Program-made: the position numbers and the translations under genes
Assembly: GCA_004558865.1 (NCBI GenBank)
Contig: SFCY01000054.1
Location: 1-14,727, forward strand
Direction: 5' to 3'
DNA: 14,727 nucleotides
From: Bacteroidales bacterium
GTDB taxonomy: Bacteria > Bacteroidota > Bacteroidia > Bacteroidales > Bacteroidaceae
Shown here: positions 1 through 6,866 of the stretch, piece after piece
How positions within the stretch are numbered: position 1 is the first letter of the stretch
Layout of the letters: every line of letters starts with the position of its first letter
Notes under the pieces: generated by a model
Database searches by the model: none
The model's input: only the letters and a program-made list of their open reading frames with translations
What the model was told of the DNA's origin: nothing

Positions 1-42
1 AAAGGCAAACAACAGAAGCACGGTCTTAGCTTTAAAGTTCAT
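1..42 (-). CDS. Start of a secreted protein (partial, 5' end only)
   Basis: Only the first 14 codons lie in the window, reading MNFKAKTVLLLFAF. A lysine-containing N-terminus followed by a leucine/phenylalanine-rich core is the beginning of a signal peptide, so the product is probably exported or a lipoprotein. The start is supported by a near-perfect Bacteroidetes promoter 30 bases upstream (72-102). The gene lies downstream of the thiamine pyrophosphokinase gene on the same strand, but a strong terminator and its own promoter separate the two, so it is probably a separate transcription unit. The function cannot be read from 14 residues. Confidence 0.6.
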   Translation of the reverse strand, partial: MNFKAKTVLLLFAF

Positions 43-71
43 ATAGAATTACTGGTTAGGATTAGATAAGG

Positions 72-102
72 CAAAAGTAACATTTTTGCTGGAGATGGCA
101 AA
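72..102 (-). promoter_or_regulatory. Bacteroidetes-type promoter of the partial left-end gene
   Basis: On the minus strand a TTTG (-33 element, 99-102) is followed after 19 bases by TACTTTTG (-7 element, 72-79, consensus TAnnTTTG). Element sequence and spacing fit the Bacteroidetes primary sigma factor consensus. The predicted start of transcription is about 25 bases before the ATG at 42. Confidence 0.75.
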
Positions 103-114
103 AAAATATGACAG

Positions 115-208
115 AAAAAAAATTAGTGGGAGGCCTTTGGAAAAGCAATCGCACAGCTCTTGTGTGCCGAATCATCATCAACTAAGCTTTTCCAGTGCCT
201 CCACTAAT
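115..208 (-). terminator. Large branched intrinsic terminator after the thiamin operon
   Basis: Two imperfect inverted arms (122-145 and 187-208; both contain ATTAGTGG and GGAAAAG on their respective strands) enclose a smaller hairpin (GCACA at 151-155 with TGTGC at 163-167). Read on the minus strand, the structure starts 3 bases after the kinase stop codon and ends in eight T (115-122). Long stem plus T-run is the form of a Rho-independent terminator. The arm length and inner hairpin are larger than usual. Confidence 0.7.
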
Positions 209-210
209 CT

Positions 211-891
211 TTACATTGGCTCTTTGTCCTTTCCATCAAAGGTGCGGAAAACGAGGTAAGTGCCATCGGCCTCCAAGTCCACGTGGGTGCCGAGGGCTTC
301 GTTGAGACTGCCACACCAGAGCCGTTCAAACGCCCAAGGTTTCCACCTGAGGCCGTTGGCACTGAGCTGGTGGCAGGAGAAATTGAAGATGCTCACCTGC
401 TGGTGGGGAAAGACCGCAAGCGTGGCGTTGCCATGAAGGGCCACAAACCATCCATGGTCGGTGACCATAATGGGGTTGAGGCCAAACTCATCCTTGTAAT
501 AGGCCATCAGCGAAATGTTGGCTATCGTATGGTCCTCGCGCTTGCCCGTGGCTCCAAGATAGCAGATGGTCTTGTCGGCCGACTGCCTGAACGAGGGCAA
601 AGCCATCATCCACCGCGTGGCCTTGGTCAGGTCGTTGGAGTCCTGTTCGGCAATGGGATGCCAAAGAGAGGCAAAACGCTTGCGCAATTCATCGGGTATG
701 GAATCGCCGTCGCCCACAATGGCCGCGGGTCGCAGCCCCCGCTTGTAGGCTGTCAATGCAGCCCGGTCGCAACAGACCAACTGCTCCGCATGGGAAAGCA
801 GGCTGCAAGCGATGTCCCGCTGCGGCGCGTCGCCATCGGCGAGGACCACGTGGGCGAAGCGGCTCTGGAGGTTCAACAAGGGATAGATCAT
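211..891 (-). CDS. tnr3: Thiamine pyrophosphokinase
   Basis: Transfers pyrophosphate from ATP to thiamin to give the cofactor TPP in the cytosol (EC 2.7.6.2). From the start chosen here (226 residues, normal for the family) the visible family motifs are GDGDS (60-64, metal/diphosphate site), DSNDLTKA (84-91) and GATGKREDHTIANI (113-126, the GxxGxRxDHxxAN signature), followed by the beta-rich C-terminal thiamin-binding half. The ATG at 891 overlaps the pnuT stop as ATGA, the classic translational-coupling arrangement. An in-frame ATG at 915 would add eight residues (MEENDEAG) and deepen the overlap, which seems less likely. It is the last gene of the TPP-riboswitch operon and acts as the metabolic trap for thiamin imported by the two upstream proteins. 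The symbol tnr3 follows usage for Bacteroidetes omr1-pnuT-tnr3 operons. Confidence 0.9.
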   Translation of the reverse strand: MIYPLLNLQSRFAHVVLADGDAPQRDIACSLLSHAEQLVCCDRAALTAYKRGLRPAAIVGDGDSIPDELRKRFASLWHPIAEQDSNDLTKATRWMMALPSFRQSADKTICYLGATGKREDHTIANISLMAYYKDEFGLNPIMVTDHGWFVALHGNATLAVFPHQQVSIFNFSCHQLSANGLRWKPWAFERLWCGSLNEALGTHVDLEADGTYLVFRTFDGKDKEPM

Positions 892-1460
892 GCCTGCTTC
901 ATCATTTTCTTCCACTTGAAATATCCCATCACGGCGATGACGACATAGAGGCCATAGAGGGAAGCCTTGAAAGGCAGGTCCTTAATGATATAGAGAAAGC
1001 AGCTCACTGCGTCGACGAGAATCCAGAAAAACCACTGCTCGATGTATTTCCGAGCCAATGTCCACAGCCCAACAAAGCTCAGGGCATTGGTGAAGGCGTC
1101 AAGCACGGGGATGTTGGAGTTGGTGTAATGGGAGAGGACAAACCACGTCGCCACCCAGGCGACGAGAAAGAACAAGAGGGCCGGCACATAGAGGCGGCGC
1201 GGCATGTGGGTGATAGGCATTTGCTCGCCCTCCTTCTGGTCGTGCTTCTTGCAGAATTTCCACACGATCCATCCATAGATGGCGGCGACCGTGTAATAGA
1301 CGGCCATCGCCGCGTCGCCGTAGAGTCCGTGGCTCCAATAGAGAAAGATGTCGAGCGCGGGCATGACAATGCCCACGAGCCACAACATGATGCTCGCACG
1401 GTATTCCAACCAGATGTAGACCAGACCCAAGAGGGTGGTGATGATGTCGAGATATGCCAT
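888..1460 (-). CDS. pnuT: PnuT, PnuC-family inner-membrane thiamin transporter
   Basis: A 190-residue, strongly hydrophobic protein of the PnuC family, whose members move vitamins by facilitated diffusion coupled to intracellular phosphorylation. Membrane segments are visible at about 5-20, 25-43, 48-70, 90-110, 121-136, 143-160 and 166-183. The C-terminal part has the family pattern of LARKYIEQWFFWILVD (135-150) and a final GYFKWKK (179-185). Substrate assignment to thiamin rather than nicotinamide riboside rests on context: TPP riboswitch and thiamin receptor upstream, thiamine pyrophosphokinase overlapping downstream by four bases. The start at 1460 (MAYLDIITTLL) is preferred because it begins the first membrane segment. 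A start at 1532 would add a cysteine/arginine-rich stretch encoded by the intergenic hairpin and looks spurious. Confidence 0.88.
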   Translation of the reverse strand: MAYLDIITTLLGLVYIWLEYRASIMLWLVGIVMPALDIFLYWSHGLYGDAAMAVYYTVAAIYGWIVWKFCKKHDQKEGEQMPITHMPRRLYVPALLFFLVAWVATWFVLSHYTNSNIPVLDAFTNALSFVGLWTLARKYIEQWFFWILVDAVSCFLYIIKDLPFKASLYGLYVVIAVMGYFKWKKMMKQA

Positions 1461-1513
1461 ACAAAATTGGTCCCTGCCCCTACTGCATCTAAAGGTAGAA
1501 AGGCAAGCCCCCC

Positions 1514-1555
1514 AACACTCCCTCTCCCCCACCGGATGGGAGAGAGGCGCGTGTT
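1514..1555 (-). repeat. Intercistronic hairpin between receptor and pnuT genes
   Basis: In the 127-base gap, CTCTCCC (1522-1528) pairs with GGGAGAG (1538-1544) around a 9-base loop. The stem continues outward, with small internal loops, to AACAC (1514-1518) and GTGTT (1551-1555). There is no T-run after it on the minus strand, so it is not a plain terminator. Its C-rich/G-rich arms around ACCGGAT resemble a dispersed REP-like palindrome. Possible roles are 3'-end protection of the receptor mRNA or partial attenuation before pnuT. Confidence 0.55.
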
Positions 1556-1587
1556 GTGCGGGGCGTCAGGGATAGCGGATAAATGGG

Positions 1588-3876
1588 TTAGAAATTGATG
1601 CTCAGATGAGCCATGCAGTTGAACGGAGCGGAGGGAGCGAAGCCCACTGCGCCGTCGTCGCGCACGCCCCAAGTGTTGACGGCGATGGTGTTGCCGTTGG
1701 CGTCCTTCTCAAACTGGGGAGCTGCCCATCCGTTGTTGTCGTATTTCTTGCTGAAGAGGTTGTAGACCGAGAAGCCGATGGTGGCGTCCTTGAGTCCCAA
1801 GCGCTTCCACGAGAAATGATAGTCCAAGGAAAGGTCGGTGGTCCAGTGGTCGCCGAGCGTCAGCGTCTCCATGGTCGTGTTGCCATCGGCATCCTTGCAC
1901 TGCATCTTCTTGAAGCCTGTGTTGGTGAGGTACTGCTCACCCACGAAGCGTTCCACAATCTTGGCCTCGAAGCCTTTCCAGCTGAAGGTCATGATGGAGT
2001 TGAAGATAATGTCGGGCGAGAAGCTCAGAGGCTGTGTGCCGAGGTCCACCACCGTCTGATAGTCGTCGAGCGTGACCTTCATGTTCTTCACCCTGTTGCG
2101 CGAGAACGTGGCGTTGGCGTCCCAGCGGAACCAGTCTGCGGGCAGCCAAGCGGCCTGCAGCTCTGCGCCCATGCGGTAGCTGTCCTTGACGTTGCGGGTG
2201 ATGGCATTGCCGATGGGGTCGAGCTCGCCGGTGAGGACAAACTGGTTGTCGTAGTCCATCCAGTAGAGGTTGAGGCCGGCGCTGAACCTCGGGCTGCGAT
2301 AGTTGTAGCCCAACTCCAGGTTGTTCAGCCGCTCTGCCTTGGGATAGGAGATGCCGTTGGAGGCGTAGTCCTTGTAGTTGGTGCGTGTGGGCTCGCGGTG
2401 GCTGATGGCGTAGGAGGCATACACCTGGTGGTTGGGCGTGATGTCGTAGTTGACGCCGAACTTGGGATTGAAGAAATCGAAGTTGTCCTTGAAGATGAAC
2501 TTGCCGTCAGGGTTGCTGCCAAACTCGTCGTTGGGATCCTGCAGCTTGTACATCACGTGGCGATACTGCAGGTCGACGAAGGCGGAGAGGCCCGGCAGGA
2601 ACTGGTAGCTCACCTTGCCGTAGATGTTGCCGTCGGTCTTCTTGGCGTTGTTGCGGTAGTACTCAAAGTCGGGCAGCAGCTCATACTGTGTCTGCTTGGC
2701 CCAGACGACACGCCCGAAGTGGTCGCCGTCGTATTTGTTCCAACCGCCTCCGAGGGTTGCGCTCAGGTTGTTGCCGTCGCTGTAGTTGAGGTCGGCAATG
2801 GCTCCATAAAAGTCGTTGTCCATCTTTTTCTGGCGGATGAGGTCCGACTTGAAGCCCTTGTCGGCCAGTCCGTATTTCACGAGCTTGTCCTTATAGCGGT
2901 ATTGCTCGTAGTAGCCCTGTCCTTTGGTGTAGTGGAGGGCGGCGTGGAGGTTGAGCTGGTCGCAGAAGCGCTGGGTGAGGATGATCTGGTAGTTCTGCTG
3001 GTGGTAGTTGTCGGTTTGGTTCTTATAATATAAGGTGTGTCCCTCATCGTCCTTGTATTCGCCGCAAGGATTGTAGCGGCGGCCGAAGATGCTCTGCTGG
3101 TACTTGCTGGAGTAGTCCCAGGCGTGGTAGGTCTGCTCCTGTCCGTTGTAGGTGAGGAGCTTCACCATGGTGTTGTCGGAGAAGTATCCCCCTTGGAGGA
3201 AGTAGCTGTTGAGCTTGGTCGAGGCCCTGCGGATGTATCCCTTGGAGCCGATGTTGCTCAATCGGCCCTGCACGCCCCAATGTCCGCCCAAGAGGCCTGT
3301 GCTGAAGCGGAAGGTTTCCTTGTGGCTATAGTAGGAGCCGCCGCTGAGGTCGAGTCCCATGTAGGGCTTGACGCCAATGTTTTCGGTGAGCATGTTGACG
3401 GTGGCTCCAAAGGCTCCGGTGCCGTTGGTGGATGTGCCTACGCCACGCTGTACCTGCATCGACTGCACGCTTGAGGCGAGGTCGCCTATGTTGACCCAAT
3501 AGAGGCCGCTCGACTCGGCGTCGTTCTGCGGGATGCCGTTCACGGTGATGTTGATGCGCCCTGGGTCGGTTCCGCGCACGCGCAGCGTGGTGTAGCCAAT
3601 GCCATTGCCGGCATCTGAAGTGGTGATGACACTGGGCGTGAGCGACAGCAGGTAAGGAATGTCCTTGCCGAAGTTGACAGCCTGCAGCTCCTTGCGGCTC
3701 ACATTCTGGAAAGCCATAGGCGTTTTGTTTCCAGCTCGCGTAGAGGCCACAACCACTGTCTGGAGCTGATACGTGTGGAGAGAGTCGGCAGGCACTTTCG
3801 CGTTGTCGTTTCCAGCCCATGCCGAAGATGTCGCCATGCCGAGAAGCATGGAAGCCAAAATTACATCTTTTTGCAT
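1588..3876 (-). CDS. omr1: TonB-dependent outer-membrane receptor, thiamin uptake (Omr1-type)
   Basis: A 762-residue outer-membrane beta-barrel importer energised by TonB/ExbBD. Residues 1-21 form a signal peptide with a likely AWA|GND cleavage site. LQTVVVAST (38-46) is a plausible TonB box. The plug runs from about 50 to 165, with LRVRGTDPGRINITVNG (98-114) and the typical GAFGATVNM (154-162). The barrel fills the rest and ends in LSINF with a terminal phenylalanine, the usual signal for barrel assembly. There is no N-terminal carboxypeptidase-like domain and no SusD partner, which argues against a glycan-uptake SusC. It is the first gene behind a TPP riboswitch and precedes pnuT and thiamine pyrophosphokinase, the arrangement known for Bacteroidetes thiamin receptors. 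The ligand is therefore inferred to be thiamin or a close derivative. Confidence 0.88.
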   Translation of the reverse strand: MQKDVILASMLLGMATSSAWAGNDNAKVPADSLHTYQLQTVVVASTRAGNKTPMAFQNVSRKELQAVNFGKDIPYLLSLTPSVITTSDAGNGIGYTTLRVRGTDPGRINITVNGIPQNDAESSGLYWVNIGDLASSVQSMQVQRGVGTSTNGTGAFGATVNMLTENIGVKPYMGLDLSGGSYYSHKETFRFSTGLLGGHWGVQGRLSNIGSKGYIRRASTKLNSYFLQGGYFSDNTMVKLLTYNGQEQTYHAWDYSSKYQQSIFGRRYNPCGEYKDDEGHTLYYKNQTDNYHQQNYQIILTQRFCDQLNLHAALHYTKGQGYYEQYRYKDKLVKYGLADKGFKSDLIRQKKMDNDFYGAIADLNYSDGNNLSATLGGGWNKYDGDHFGRVVWAKQTQYELLPDFEYYRNNAKKTDGNIYGKVSYQFLPGLSAFVDLQYRHVMYKLQDPNDEFGSNPDGKFIFKDNFDFFNPKFGVNYDITPNHQVYASYAISHREPTRTNYKDYASNGISYPKAERLNNLELGYNYRSPRFSAGLNLYWMDYDNQFVLTGELDPIGNAITRNVKDSYRMGAELQAAWLPADWFRWDANATFSRNRVKNMKVTLDDYQTVVDLGTQPLSFSPDIIFNSIMTFSWKGFEAKIVERFVGEQYLTNTGFKKMQCKDADGNTTMETLTLGDHWTTDLSLDYHFSWKRLGLKDATIGFSVYNLFSKKYDNNGWAAPQFEKDANGNTIAVNTWGVRDDGAVGFAPSAPFNCMAHLSINF

Positions 3877-3913
3877 TTAGTTAAAGAAAAAGAAATAATA
3901 AAACAATATTAAG

Positions 3914-4000
3914 GGACTACCTTCCCTGCGCCGGCATTACCCGTTTCAGGTTCGATGGGTTTAATCTCAGCCATGCCACATAGCACAGCACCCCCTAAGC
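3914..4000 (-). promoter_or_regulatory. TPP riboswitch (THI element)
   Basis: On the minus strand the leader contains the conserved THI-box blocks in order: GGGGGTGC (3988-3995), GGCTGAGATTAAACCC (3957-3972), ATCGAACCTGA (3946-3956), GGGTAATGCCGGCGCAGGGAAGG (3920-3942 region). These form the pyrimidine-sensor and pyrophosphate-sensor helices. The element ends about 38 bases before the receptor ATG, and the stretch between is AT-rich without a strong stem/T-run, so control of translation initiation is at least as likely as transcription termination. It should repress receptor, transporter and kinase genes when TPP is plentiful. Confidence 0.95.
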
Positions 4001-4015
4001 TTGCACTCTGCAAGC
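3999..4015 (-). promoter_or_regulatory. Perfect hairpin at the predicted 5' end of the riboswitch leader
   Basis: A 7-bp perfect stem (GCTTGCA / TGCAAGC) with a 3-base loop abuts the first helix of the TPP riboswitch. The -7 promoter element lies immediately upstream (4020-4027), so transcription should start almost exactly at this hairpin. A 5'-terminal stem of this kind could shield the mRNA from decay or help the aptamer fold. Confidence 0.5.
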
Positions 4016-4019
4016 GGTG

Positions 4020-4027
4020 CAAAGATA
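4020..4027 (-). promoter_or_regulatory. -7 promoter element of the thiamin operon
   Basis: TATCTTTG on the minus strand matches the Bacteroidetes TAnnTTTG element exactly and sits just upstream of the riboswitch leader. No good TTTG lies at the standard 19-21 base distance; the nearest is ATTG at 4052-4055 with 24 bases between. The -33 half is therefore weak or displaced. Confidence 0.6.
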
Positions 4028-4098
4028 GACATTTTTTTTGGGATATATAAGCAATTATTCAAGTTTTTTTTGCCCAATTCATTGCCGCCAACAGAAAG

Positions 4099-4137
4099 TC
4101 CCCCGACTTGGCCCGACAAACCGGCCAAATCGGGGGA
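4099..4137 (-). terminator. Terminator after murF-alr
   Basis: TCCCCCGA (4099-4106) pairs with TCGGGGGA (4130-4137), then after one mismatch TTGGCC (4108-4113) pairs with GGCCAA (4123-4128) around a 9-base loop. This very stable stem begins 58 bases past the murF-alr stop on the minus strand and is followed by CTTTCTGTT, a modest T-rich tract. It also insulates the riboswitch operon promoter further downstream. Confidence 0.7.
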
Positions 4138-4194
4138 TTATAATGCATAATTGGTGTTCGCGCCATTTGCCAACACCCTACTGAAGAGAGGGAG

Positions 4195-6672
4195 TCAGTC
4201 TTGGAAGTAGACGCGCTTCACGCGGTTGCTGATGCCTGTCAACACCTCGTAGGGTATGGTCTCCAGCACATCGCTCAGCACGGTCACGGGCAGATGCTCG
4301 CCGAAGATTTCCACGCTGTCGCCCTCCTTGCAGTCGATGCCGGTCACATCGATCATGGCCACGTCCATACAGATGTTGCCCACATAGTAGGCCTTCTGCC
4401 CATTGACCAAACAGTAGCAATGGCGGTTGCCCAACTTGCGGTTGAGTCCGTCGGCATATCCGATGGGAATGGCGGCGATCACGCTGTCGTGGTCTATCTT
4501 GCCCTTGCGGCTGTAGCCCACCGTGTCGCCGGCCGGAACGTTGCGCATCTGCAGGATGGTGGTCTTCAGCGTCGAGACCACGTTGAGCTGGCGGTTGGTG
4601 CGTGGGTCGATGCCATAGAGGCCAAGCCCCAAGCGGCACATGTCGAGCTGACGCTCGGGGAAGTGTTCTATGCCGGCCGAATTGTCGATATGGCGCAGGA
4701 TCTTATGGCTGAAGGCCGACTGGAGCTTGCGGCTTCCCTCATCGAAGAGGGCGAACTGCCGCGCGCTGAAGTCGTCGAAGTCGTCGCTGTCGGACCCCAC
4801 AAAGTGGGAGAACACCGACCGCGGGATGACGGCCGACTGGTGCTTAAGGCGGCGAATCAGCTCATCCATGTCCTTCTTCGGGTCGAAGCCCAGCCGATGC
4901 ATGCCCGTGTCGAGTTTGATGTGTACGGGATAGTCGGTGATGCCCTCCTTCTCGGCTGCCTTCACCAAGGCATCGAGCAGTCGGAAGCTGTAGACTTCTG
5001 GCTCAAGGTCGTAGTCGAACATGGTCTTGAAGGCGGTCATTTCGGGATTCATCACCATGATGTTGGCAGTGATGCCGTTGCGGCGGAGCGTCGCCCCCTC
5101 GTCGGCCACAGCCACGGCCAGATAGTCCACCCGATGGTCCTGCAGCGTCTTGGCAATCTCCACGGCGCCGGCTCCGTAGGCGTCGGCCTTGATCATGCAC
5201 ACCAACTTGGTCTCGGGCTTGAGGAACGAGCGGTAATGGTTGAGGTTCTCCACCACCGAGTTGAGGTTCACCTCGAGCGTGGTCTCATGCACTTTCTGCA
5301 CGAGCAGCTCGGTAATCTGGTCGAAGCCGAAAGCGCGCGCGCCCTTGACCAGTATCACCTCGTTGTGGAGATGGTGGAACTCGTCGCTATGGACAAACGA
5401 CTCCACGCCACGGAAGAAATACTTCTCGCCCACGTGGATATGCCCGGCGTTGGCGCACATGTCGGGGCCAATGCCGATAAACTTGTTCACACCGCGCTTC
5501 AAGCACAGCTCGCTCACGGTCTCGTAAAGCTTTTGGGGATCCTCTCCACTCTGGCAGATGTCGCTCAGGATGATGGTGTGGCGGCGGTCCTGGTGGTCGG
5601 GGCGGCGGTTCATGAAGTCGAGGGCTATGTCGAGCGAGTTGATGTCGGAGTTGTAGGAGTCGTTGATGAGCGTGCACTCGCGCTGCCCCTCCTTCACCTC
5701 CATGCGCATGGCGATGGGCTCCAGGCGCTGCATGCGCTCCTCAAGGGTCTTGGCGTCGAGGCCCATGCACAGGCACACGGCCATGCAGATGATGGAATTG
5801 GTGATGCTGGCCTCGTCGATGTAGGGGATGGTGTATCGGCGGCTCTCGCCCTGCTTATATACATATTCTATAATAGTGGCGGCCTCGCCCTTGTTGATGC
5901 CCTTGATGAACATCGGCGCCTGCCTGTCGGTGGCCGACCAGTAGAGCCGCTCGCCCTTCTCGTCGAGCTGGGCGGCCATCTTGGCCACGATGGGGTCGTC
6001 GGCATCGTAGACCATCGTATGGGCATCGTGGAACAGGAGCATCTTTTGGCGGCACTTCTCCTCCATGGAGCCGAAGTTCTCCTGATGGGCTGCGCCGAGG
6101 TTGGTAAGCACGGCGATGGTGGGCTGTATGATGTCGCGCAGGGCCTGCATCTCTCCCGGCTTGCTGATGCCCGCCTCGAAGACGCCCACCTGCGTGTCGT
6201 CGTTCATGAGCCAAACGCTCAGAGGCACGCCTATCTGCGAGTTGTAGCTGCGGGGCGAGCGCGTGACGACCATTGACGGCGAAAGCAACTGATAGAGCCA
6301 CTCCTTCACCATGGTCTTGCCGTTGGAGCCGGTGATGCCGATAATGGGAATGTCGAACTCATCCCTGTGGCGCTCGGCCAGACGCTGCAAGGCCTTGAGC
6401 GGACTCACCACTTTCAGGAAATTGGCCTGAGGATACATCCGCTCATAGTCTTGGGGAACATTGACGACGACAAAATTGTGAACGCCACGGCGATAAAGCT
6501 CGGGAATGTAGTTGTGGCCGTCGTTGCGCTCAGAGTGGAGCGCAAAGAAGAGCGTCTCTTCGGGAAAGCAGAGTGAACGACTGTCGGTGAGAAGAAAACC
6601 AATCTTTGCCGGTGCGCTTCCAAACCGGTGGGCGCCTATCAGCGTTGTTACTTGCTCAATGGTAAAAGTCAT
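4195..6672 (-). CDS. murF-alr: Bifunctional MurF ligase / alanine racemase
   Basis: An 825-residue fusion of two peptidoglycan-precursor enzymes. The N-terminal part (about 1-455) is MurF, which joins D-Ala-D-Ala to the UDP-MurNAc-tripeptide using ATP (EC 6.3.2.10). It shows the ATP loop GITGSNGKT (112-120), the Mur-ligase NDSYNSD segment (337-343) and KGARAF (443-448). The C-terminal part (about 460-825) is a PLP-dependent alanine racemase (EC 5.1.1.1), with the PLP lysine in MIKADAYGAG (K495), HIKLDTGMHRLGF (584-596), the catalytic tyrosine in VGYSRKG (Y720), and NICMDVAMID (766-775). Racemase-derived D-Ala feeds D-Ala-D-Ala ligase, whose product is the MurF substrate. The ATG at 6672 is chosen because the promoter -7 element (6699-6706) overlaps the alternative TTG start at 6711. 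Single-chain MurF-Alr proteins are known in Bacteroidetes. Confidence 0.95.
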   Translation of the reverse strand: MTFTIEQVTTLIGAHRFGSAPAKIGFLLTDSRSLCFPEETLFFALHSERNDGHNYIPELYRRGVHNFVVVNVPQDYERMYPQANFLKVVSPLKALQRLAERHRDEFDIPIIGITGSNGKTMVKEWLYQLLSPSMVVTRSPRSYNSQIGVPLSVWLMNDDTQVGVFEAGISKPGEMQALRDIIQPTIAVLTNLGAAHQENFGSMEEKCRQKMLLFHDAHTMVYDADDPIVAKMAAQLDEKGERLYWSATDRQAPMFIKGINKGEAATIIEYVYKQGESRRYTIPYIDEASITNSIICMAVCLCMGLDAKTLEERMQRLEPIAMRMEVKEGQRECTLINDSYNSDINSLDIALDFMNRRPDHQDRRHTIILSDICQSGEDPQKLYETVSELCLKRGVNKFIGIGPDMCANAGHIHVGEKYFFRGVESFVHSDEFHHLHNEVILVKGARAFGFDQITELLVQKVHETTLEVNLNSVVENLNHYRSFLKPETKLVCMIKADAYGAGAVEIAKTLQDHRVDYLAVAVADEGATLRRNGITANIMVMNPEMTAFKTMFDYDLEPEVYSFRLLDALVKAAEKEGITDYPVHIKLDTGMHRLGFDPKKDMDELIRRLKHQSAVIPRSVFSHFVGSDSDDFDDFSARQFALFDEGSRKLQSAFSHKILRHIDNSAGIEHFPERQLDMCRLGLGLYGIDPRTNRQLNVVSTLKTTILQMRNVPAGDTVGYSRKGKIDHDSVIAAIPIGYADGLNRKLGNRHCYCLVNGQKAYYVGNICMDVAMIDVTGIDCKEGDSVEIFGEHLPVTVLSDVLETIPYEVLTGISNRVKRVYFQD

Positions 6673-6698
6673 CTTTTTCTGATTTATTGATTCACTTG

Positions 6699-6730
6699 CA
6701 AAAGTAGCCAAATTTTATCATAGTAGCAAA
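6699..6730 (-). promoter_or_regulatory. Promoter of murF-alr
   Basis: On the minus strand TTTG (6727-6730), 20 bases, then TACTTTTG (6699-6706) fits the Bacteroidetes consensus closely. Transcription would start about 20 bases before the ATG at 6672, leaving a very short leader and excluding the upstream TTG codon as start. Confidence 0.75.
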
Positions 6731-6770
6731 ACCACACCCATGATTTTTCCAAAATGGATATAAAATCACA

Positions 6771-6802
6771 GGGCTGGCAACAGGAGGGGATTGCGCCAGC
6801 CC
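6771..6802. repeat. Hairpin-rich intergenic stretch, REP-like
   Basis: GGGCTGGC (6771-6778) and GCCAGCCC (6795-6802) form a perfect 8-bp stem with a 16-base loop. The next 60 bases stay GC-rich and contain weaker inverted pairs (ACAG/CTGT near 6814 and 6829; CGGC/GCCG near 6840-6850) and two related GGAGGGGA blocks (in the loop and near 6821). It lies between two divergent promoters and has no coding potential that I can support. It resembles decayed dispersed palindromic sequence. Confidence 0.4.
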
Positions 6803-6866
6803 ATGTTGTTCCCACAGGCCGGAGGGGACTGTAGGACCGGCGGCGTGCCGATTGTTGCGAGTCTTT

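Noticed and set aside
1461..1532. A longer N-terminus for PnuT
   Set aside because: The extra 24 residues come from the intergenic hairpin and lack similarity to the family; the ATG at 1460 begins the first membrane segment.
1606..3033. A 475-codon open frame on the plus strand
   Set aside because: It is antisense to the TonB-dependent receptor, valine-rich and without recognisable motifs.
4201..6276. A 691-codon open frame on the plus strand
   Set aside because: It is the complement of murF-alr; its His/Val/Leu-rich repetitive composition shows no domain.
6673..6711. A TTG start adding 13 residues to murF-alr
   Set aside because: The -7 promoter element lies within this stretch, so it would not be in the transcript.
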